43,565 nucleotides of DNA from Rhodospirillales bacterium (GTDB taxonomy: Bacteria; Pseudomonadota; Alphaproteobacteria; Reyranellales; Reyranellaceae): NCBI GenBank assembly GCA_016191685.1, contig JACPVT010000054.1:1-43565 (forward strand), in the 5' to 3' direction. The notes under the pieces are model-generated. The model was not told the DNA's origin, ran no database searches, and was given only the letters and a program-made list of their open reading frames with translations. Each line of letters starts with the position of its first letter. Within the stretch, counting starts at the first letter, position 1. Made by a program: the position numbers and the translations under genes. This document shows, piece by piece, positions 36,541 to 43,565 of the stretch.

Positions 36541-37109
36541 CAGGAGATCGGCAGTCCGAGCGCACGCAACTCGTCGCGCCTGAGATTCTCTTCGCCGGCG
36601 AGGAAGAACTCGTCGAGCTGCGGCGGCTTCACCGCGGTCCCTGCCAGCATGGCGTGGGCCTGGCCGCGATGGTGGATCTGGTGCTGGAAGAGGTGCTCCA
36701 GGATCGAGGCCACGGCCGAGGGCGGTGGCGTGCGGTTCGGTCGCGGCAACACCAGGCCCTCGGCGATCGACTGTTCGGTCTGGCGCTCGCAGAAGGCGAG
36801 CAGGCGCCGGTCGCTCGCGATCTGGGCGTCATGCAGCGAGGCGGCGTCGGCAAAATCCGGCGGCGGGTCGTCGTAACGCTCGAGCACCGTTGGATCGCGC
36901 AGGAGCGCGTCGATGTAATAGGTGTCGACCCAGAGAATGTGGTTCAGCGTGGCGCGCAGCGACGGGAAGAAGCTGGTGCGCGAGGCGGCGAACTCGGCCG
37001 GCGACAGCGCCTGGCAGGCCGAGAGCAATCGGTGGTTCGACCAGATGTTGTTGCGGGCCATGGCGACGAAATGGCCGGTGAGCCCCCCTCCTCGAGTGGC
37101 CGTCGCCAT
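36540..37109 (-). CDS. DinB/YfiT-family metal-binding four-helix protein
   Basis: A 189-residue protein of the DinB (DUF664/DUF1569-like) superfamily, a four-helix bundle with a three-His metal site. Likely ligands lie in LRATLNHILWVDTYY and in FQHQIHHRGQAHAML. Members act as thiol-dependent transferases with bacillithiol, mycothiol or glutathione, or as unassigned damage-response proteins; it is unrelated to the DNA polymerase also called dinB in this window. It starts 22 bases after the acnA stop and its own stop overlaps the next start by one base. Confidence 0.9.
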   Translation of the reverse strand: MATATRGGGLTGHFVAMARNNIWSNHRLLSACQALSPAEFAASRTSFFPSLRATLNHILWVDTYYIDALLRDPTVLERYDDPPPDFADAASLHDAQIASDRRLLAFCERQTEQSIAEGLVLPRPNRTPPPSAVASILEHLFQHQIHHRGQAHAMLAGTAVKPPQLDEFFLAGEENLRRDELRALGLPIS

Positions 37110-37131
37110 GGCTGTCGGTTCCTGCCCCCGC

Positions 37132-39819
<2,688 letters not shown>

Positions 39820-39932
39820 GGTCGGATACTCCTGGAAGTCGGATTTGCGCGGTCGGGTGGCAAAATAGGGGCATGGGCCGGCGCAGGCAATCGGCGGATG
39901 CGGGCGGTTGGTGCATGTGCCAGATTGGCCCG

Positions 39933-40952
39933 ATGCAGCGGGCAATAGTGAAGGCGATTGGGGCTTTTGCAGCCCTCGTGACCGTATCGGCCGACGCCAT
40001 GGCGCAACGCAACGCCGGCGAATGGGACCCCGCGGCGCGCGAGTTCGAGCAGCGGTCGGGCGAGGGCGGCTCCGGCCTGCCCGTTGGCCCTACCGGTCCC
40101 GCCAACACCCGCAACAACACCCTGGACGCCCTCGACAAGATCCTGTCGAGTTCCAGGCTCTCCGCCTTCGACCGCTCGCTCTATCTCAGCATCCGCGCCT
40201 ATCAATTGAACCGCCTCGGCCGTGAGGCCGACAGCCGCAAGGACATCGACGAAATGGGCAAGGTCCTGCCGGCGGGCTGGCCGATGGTGCTGTCGAGCAC
40301 GGTGCCCGAGCTGGCGGGCGGCGGCGACCGTGCCGCGGCGTTGCGCACCCTCGATCATGCGCTGCTGCGCAAGCCGGGTGATCCCTGGCTGGCGATCGCC
40401 CAGGCACAGGTCTACATGCAGATTGCCGACTTTCAGCGCGCCCTCGTCCTCCTTGACGGAGTGGTCGGCGGCCCGGCGACGGAGGCCGACCGGCGCGCGG
40501 CGCTGTTCGTCCGCGGCCACGCCGATTTCGATCTCGGTCGCTATGCCGAGGCCGCCGACGATTTCAATGCGTCGCTGGAAGTGCGCACGACACTGAAGTC
40601 GCGACTATCGCCGCTGCTGTGGCGCTACGCCGCCCAGGTGCGCGCCAAGCGCGACGCGCGCGTTGCCCTCGCCCGGGATCTCGGCAAGGAGGACCTCTCC
40701 GAATGGCCGGGACCGATCGCCAAGTTCCTGATCGGCAAGCTTCCCGCCGGCGAGCTCGAGGTCGCCGCCGAATCCGACGAGATCGCCAAACGCAGCAACG
40801 GCAAATGCCCGGCAGCATTCTTCATCGGCATCGACGCACTTCGCCGTGGCGACAGGCAGCGGGCGCGCGAACAGCTCCAGCTCGCGCAGGCGCGCTGCCC
40901 GACCGTGTCCGAATTCAATTGGGCGGCGTCGAGCGAACTCAAGCGGTTTTAG
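39933..40952 (+). CDS. Exported TPR-repeat protein
   Basis: A 339-residue predicted periplasmic protein. The signal peptide is RAIVKAIGAFAALVTVSADA, cut before QRN. The body is helical with tetratricopeptide-like repeats, clearest at PWLAIAQAQVYMQIADFQRAL, its neighbour AALFVRGHADFDLGRYAEAADDF, and the C-terminal FFIGIDALRRGDRQRAREQL. Both Cys near the end (KCPAAF, ARCPTV) frame the last repeat. This looks like other alphaproteobacterial TPR proteins of the cell envelope that scaffold complexes; no partner is suggested by the neighbours. The ATG at 39933 was preferred to upstream ATGs because the signal peptide starts there. Confidence 0.8.
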   Translation: MQRAIVKAIGAFAALVTVSADAMAQRNAGEWDPAAREFEQRSGEGGSGLPVGPTGPANTRNNTLDALDKILSSSRLSAFDRSLYLSIRAYQLNRLGREADSRKDIDEMGKVLPAGWPMVLSSTVPELAGGGDRAAALRTLDHALLRKPGDPWLAIAQAQVYMQIADFQRALVLLDGVVGGPATEADRRAALFVRGHADFDLGRYAEAADDFNASLEVRTTLKSRLSPLLWRYAAQVRAKRDARVALARDLGKEDLSEWPGPIAKFLIGKLPAGELEVAAESDEIAKRSNGKCPAAFFIGIDALRRGDRQRAREQLQLAQARCPTVSEFNWAASSELKRF

Positions 40953-40969
40953 CCGGACGACGGCTCCGA

Positions 40970-41767
40970 TCAATCGACGAGAGCCAGCGGCGCCATGAAG
41001 CGGGCAATCTCCGACAGGACATAGGCCGGCTGCTGCAGGTGCGGGGCGTGGCCGCAGTCCGGCACCAGGCGCGTCTCGCAATAGCCGCCGACCTTTCCGG
41101 CGATGACGCCGAGCTGCAGTTCGCTGCCATAGTCGTCGTCCTCGCCCTGGATCGCCTGCACGGGAACAAGGACGCCGGGCAACCGACGATCGGCATCCAT
41201 CGGCTCGAAGCCCGGCGCCAGCCAGGCTTCCGACCACAGGCGAAAACAGCCCTCGACGTTGTCGCCGTGATACCTGGCCAACCGCTGGCGCAGATCGCCG
41301 GTGGCGAAGGTCTCGCGGGCGCGTCGGATGCTGTCGACACAAACCGGTTCGTTGATGGCGTGCGCTGCCAGCGTCACCACCGCGCGCAGCGCGTCGGGAT
41401 CGGATGCCGCGTAGTTGAGCGCGATCGTGCCGCCGTCGCTGTGGCCGATCAGCACACAATCCACGATGCCCTGCGCCTCGAGCAGGCGCGGCAGCACCTC
41501 GTCGGCCTCGATCTCCATGTAGCGGACGCCGGGATCCGACGGCCACGGGCTCGAGCGGCCATAGCCGGTGCGATCGTAGACGAGGCCGCCGCAGCGCGTG
41601 GCGTCGCAAAGCCGCTGCGGGAAATCCCGCCACATCTCGATGCAGCCCAGCCCTTCATGCAGAAAGACGAGTGTCGTCCGCTCCAGCCCGTCGCCTTGAC
41701 GGGGGGTCAGCCGGCGGACGCGCAGGCGACGATCGCCAAGGTCGATGAGGTCGTCGGAGGTCGACAC
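40970..41767 (-). CDS. Alpha/beta hydrolase
   Basis: A 265-residue cytosolic hydrolase. The oxyanion strand is TLVFLHEGLGCIEMW, where His-Glu-Gly replaces the common HGxG. The nucleophile is Ser110 in LIGHSDGGTIA, the acid is probably in QGEDDDYG, and the base is His in PDCGHAPHLQQP. VYDRTGYGRSSP is the usual D-x-G-x-G-x-S loop. It resembles hydrolases of the MhpC/BphD and lactonase kind but I cannot name the substrate. It converges on the TPR gene and diverges from the acyl-CoA synthetase gene. Confidence 0.9.
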   Translation of the reverse strand: MSTSDDLIDLGDRRLRVRRLTPRQGDGLERTTLVFLHEGLGCIEMWRDFPQRLCDATRCGGLVYDRTGYGRSSPWPSDPGVRYMEIEADEVLPRLLEAQGIVDCVLIGHSDGGTIALNYAASDPDALRAVVTLAAHAINEPVCVDSIRRARETFATGDLRQRLARYHGDNVEGCFRLWSEAWLAPGFEPMDADRRLPGVLVPVQAIQGEDDDYGSELQLGVIAGKVGGYCETRLVPDCGHAPHLQQPAYVLSEIARFMAPLALVD

Positions 41768-41938
41768 GCCTCAGATGTAGCCGGGACGCCGCGGCCTGAG
41801 AAGGCGCTCGTACCGCTCGCCCGTGTAACACCGTCGCGGCTGGCTTGACCGGTTCGAAGCGGCTATGGCTATCTGCCTGACGAAAATCGCCGCAGAAGCG
41901 AACAAGCAAGAAGCACGCACGGGGAGCGCGAGGCAGGG

Positions 41939-43565
41939 ATGACGACCGGAAAGGCCAACACCGGCGGCGAGGCTCGGGATACGTTCCCCAAGCTGCTCGC
42001 GGAGCGCGCCCGCACTGGCGCGGACAGGCCCGCCTACCGCGAAAAAGAGTATGGCATCTGGCAGACCTATACTTGGGGTCACGTCGCGACACAGGTTCGC
42101 TTGCTGGCCGCCGGCCTGGCCGATCTCGGCTTCCGCCGCGGCGATCGGCTGATCGTGGTCGGCGACAACCGGCCCCGTCTCTACTGGTCGATGTGCGCGG
42201 CGCAGTCGCTGGGCGGCGTGCCGGTGCCGGTCTACCAGGACTCGGTGGCCGATGAGTTGGCCTATGTCGTCGACCATGGCGGCGCACGCTTTGCCCTGGC
42301 CGAGAACCAGGAGCAGGTCGACAAGCTGCTGGAAATCCAGAAGAAGGTGCCGTCGCTCGCCGTCATCATCTACGACGACCCGCGCGGCATGCGGCATTAC
42401 GACCAGCTCCAGTCCTATGTCGAGGTCCAGGAACGCGGCGCCCGGCTGCTCGCGACGGCGCCCGACACGGTGTCGGCCGAGGTCGCCAAGGGGCGGGGCT
42501 CGGACGATGCCATCATGCTCTACACCTCCGGCACCACCGGCCGGCCCAAGGGCGCGGTGCTGAGCTACGACAACCTGGTGTGGGCGGCCCGCGCCGGTGC
42601 CGCGTTCGACGAGCTCAAGGAGGGCGATGAGCTGCTCTCATACCTGCCGATGGCCTGGGTGGGCGATCACATCTTCTCCTACGCCCAGTGCTACGTCGCG
42701 GGCTTGGTGGTCAATTGCCCCGAGTCGGCGGCCACGGTGATGACCGATCTGCGCGAGATCGGCCCGACCTACTACTTCGCACCACCGCGCGTGCTCGAGA
42801 ACCTGATCACCCAGGTCACCATCCGGATGGAGGATGCAGGCCTCCTCAAGCGCCGCATGTTCCAGTTCTTCATGACGGTGGCTCGCCGGGTCGGCCCCGC
42901 GCTGCTCGATGGCCGGGCGGTGTCGCCACTCGATCGCCTACTCTATGCGCTCGGCAATCTCCTCGTCTACGGACCGCTCAAGAACACGCTCGGCATGAGT
43001 CGCGTGCGCGTGGCCTATACCGCGGGCGAGGCGGTCGGGCCGGAGATCTTCAACTTCTATCGCGCGCTCGGCGTCAACATGAAGCAGCTCTACGGACAGA
43101 CCGAGGCTTCGGTGTTCGTCACCATCCATCCCAACGGTGAAGTCTATCCCGAAACGGTCGGCAAGCCCGTCGACCAGGTCGAGCTCAAGATCGCCGAGTC
43201 GGGAGAGGTGCTCTATCGCAGCCCCGGCGTGTTCAAGGAATATTTCAAGAATCCCGAGGCGACCAACGACACCAAGACCGCCGACGGATGGGTGCATACC
43301 GGCGACGCGGGCTACCTCGACGATCGCGGGCACCTGCGTATCATCGACCGCGCCAAGGATGTCGGAAAGCTGAACGACGGCACGCTGTTCGCGCCGAAGT
43401 TCATCGAGAACAAGCTGAAGTTCTTTCCGCACATCAACGAGGCCGTGGCGTTCGGCCACGGCCGTGACTACGTCGCCGTGTTCGTGAACATCGACATGAT
43501 CGCCGTCGGCGACTGGGCCGAGCGGCGCAACGTCTCCTACGCGAGCTACCAGGAGCTGGCCGGAC
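41939..43565 (+). CDS. AMP-binding long-chain acyl-CoA synthetase, 3' end cut by window edge
   Basis: Acyl-CoA ligase of the FadD15-like long-chain family; 542 residues are present and about 100 C-terminal residues are missing. The N-terminus starts at ATG 41939 behind a GAGGCAGGG ribosome site. The P-loop LYTSGTTGRPKGAVLSY begins near residue 194. YLPMAWVGDHIFSY, YGQTEASVFVTIHPNG and the hinge VHTGDAGYLDDRGHLRIIDRAKD follow, and then APKFIENKLKFFP. Members of this subgroup often lie next to branched-chain amino-acid-type (Liv) ABC transporter genes in alphaproteobacteria, so such genes may follow beyond the window. The 171-base upstream gap, shared with the divergent hydrolase, must hold both promoters. 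Confidence 0.94.
   Translation, partial: MTTGKANTGGEARDTFPKLLAERARTGADRPAYREKEYGIWQTYTWGHVATQVRLLAAGLADLGFRRGDRLIVVGDNRPRLYWSMCAAQSLGGVPVPVYQDSVADELAYVVDHGGARFALAENQEQVDKLLEIQKKVPSLAVIIYDDPRGMRHYDQLQSYVEVQERGARLLATAPDTVSAEVAKGRGSDDAIMLYTSGTTGRPKGAVLSYDNLVWAARAGAAFDELKEGDELLSYLPMAWVGDHIFSYAQCYVAGLVVNCPESAATVMTDLREIGPTYYFAPPRVLENLITQVTIRMEDAGLLKRRMFQFFMTVARRVGPALLDGRAVSPLDRLLYALGNLLVYGPLKNTLGMSRVRVAYTAGEAVGPEIFNFYRALGVNMKQLYGQTEASVFVTIHPNGEVYPETVGKPVDQVELKIAESGEVLYRSPGVFKEYFKNPEATNDTKTADGWVHTGDAGYLDDRGHLRIIDRAKDVGKLNDGTLFAPKFIENKLKFFPHINEAVAFGHGRDYVAVFVNIDMIAVGDWAERRNVSYASYQELAG

Noticed and set aside
36540-37109. A second DNA polymerase IV
   Set aside because: The shared name DinB is historical. 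This protein is a four-helix metal-binding DinB/YfiT-family member with no polymerase motif.

Overview
The window is 43.6 kb of GC-rich DNA with dense genes, short gaps, many 1-4 base overlaps and no tRNA, rRNA, CRISPR array or insertion sequence that I can recognise. The gene set (paired RND pumps with a NodT/OprM-type outer-membrane lipoprotein, SecB, an intracellular PHA depolymerase with a cysteine nucleophile, AcnA, CaiB/BaiF CoA-transferase, a Bug-type solute receptor) points to a free-living heterotrophic alphaproteobacterium. Reyranella or a Bradyrhizobium-like genus would fit, but that is an impression, not a database result.

Layout. 0-7.7 kb: an efflux operon of two RND permeases (MdtB/MdtC type) and an outer-membrane factor, followed by DNA polymerase IV. 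8.8-11.6 kb: secB, facing away from a class-I glutamine-amidotransferase-like hydrolase and a gentisate-type ring-cleaving dioxygenase. 11.6-14.0 kb: a membrane LytTR regulator divergent from a membrane protein fused to an alpha/beta hydrolase, with an inverted repeat between them. 14.0-17.2 kb: a minus-strand group (DUF4394 protein, lipoprotein, EI24-like membrane protein, CaiB/BaiF CoA-transferase). 17.3-20.8 kb: a plus-strand group (secreted beta-propeller, MBL-fold hydrolase, broken SDR). 20.8-24.1 kb: small proteins, recQ, a broken metallophosphatase and a short MscS-like chimera. 24.2-30.2 kb: Bug receptor, phaZ, a Sco-type copper protein, a MESH1-like HD hydrolase, an NDH-2-like flavoprotein and two tandem flavin reductases. 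30.2-39.8 kb: a minus-strand block of seven genes read in the order acnA, DinB-family protein, VOC-hydrolase fusion, nitroreductase, GT87 membrane protein, acs, amidase. 39.9-43.6 kb: a TPR protein, an alpha/beta hydrolase and an acyl-CoA synthetase that runs off the end.

The most striking feature is a cluster of lesions between about 20.0 and 24.0 kb. An SDR gene carries a 72-base AT-rich piece that, antisense, encodes a FabF-like segment. The recQ gene has its winged-helix region replaced by about 130 bases that, antisense, encode the C-terminal part of a Gfo/Idh/MocA oxidoreductase. A metallophosphatase lacks its GNHE block and is frameshifted. An MscS-like gene is cut after its first membrane helix. 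Either the assembly is chimeric here or this is a real rearrangement hot spot; I favour the assembly explanation.

Metabolically, phaZ, acs, acnA, the CoA-transferase and the acyl-CoA synthetase describe a cell that stores polyhydroxyalkanoate and burns acyl units. The gentisate dioxygenase, flavin reductases, nitroreductase and the several hydrolases suggest use of aromatic or xenobiotic compounds. I see no clear new defence or mobile system. The candidates for new biology are the two fusion proteins, the amidotransferase-dioxygenase pair and the LytTR locus.
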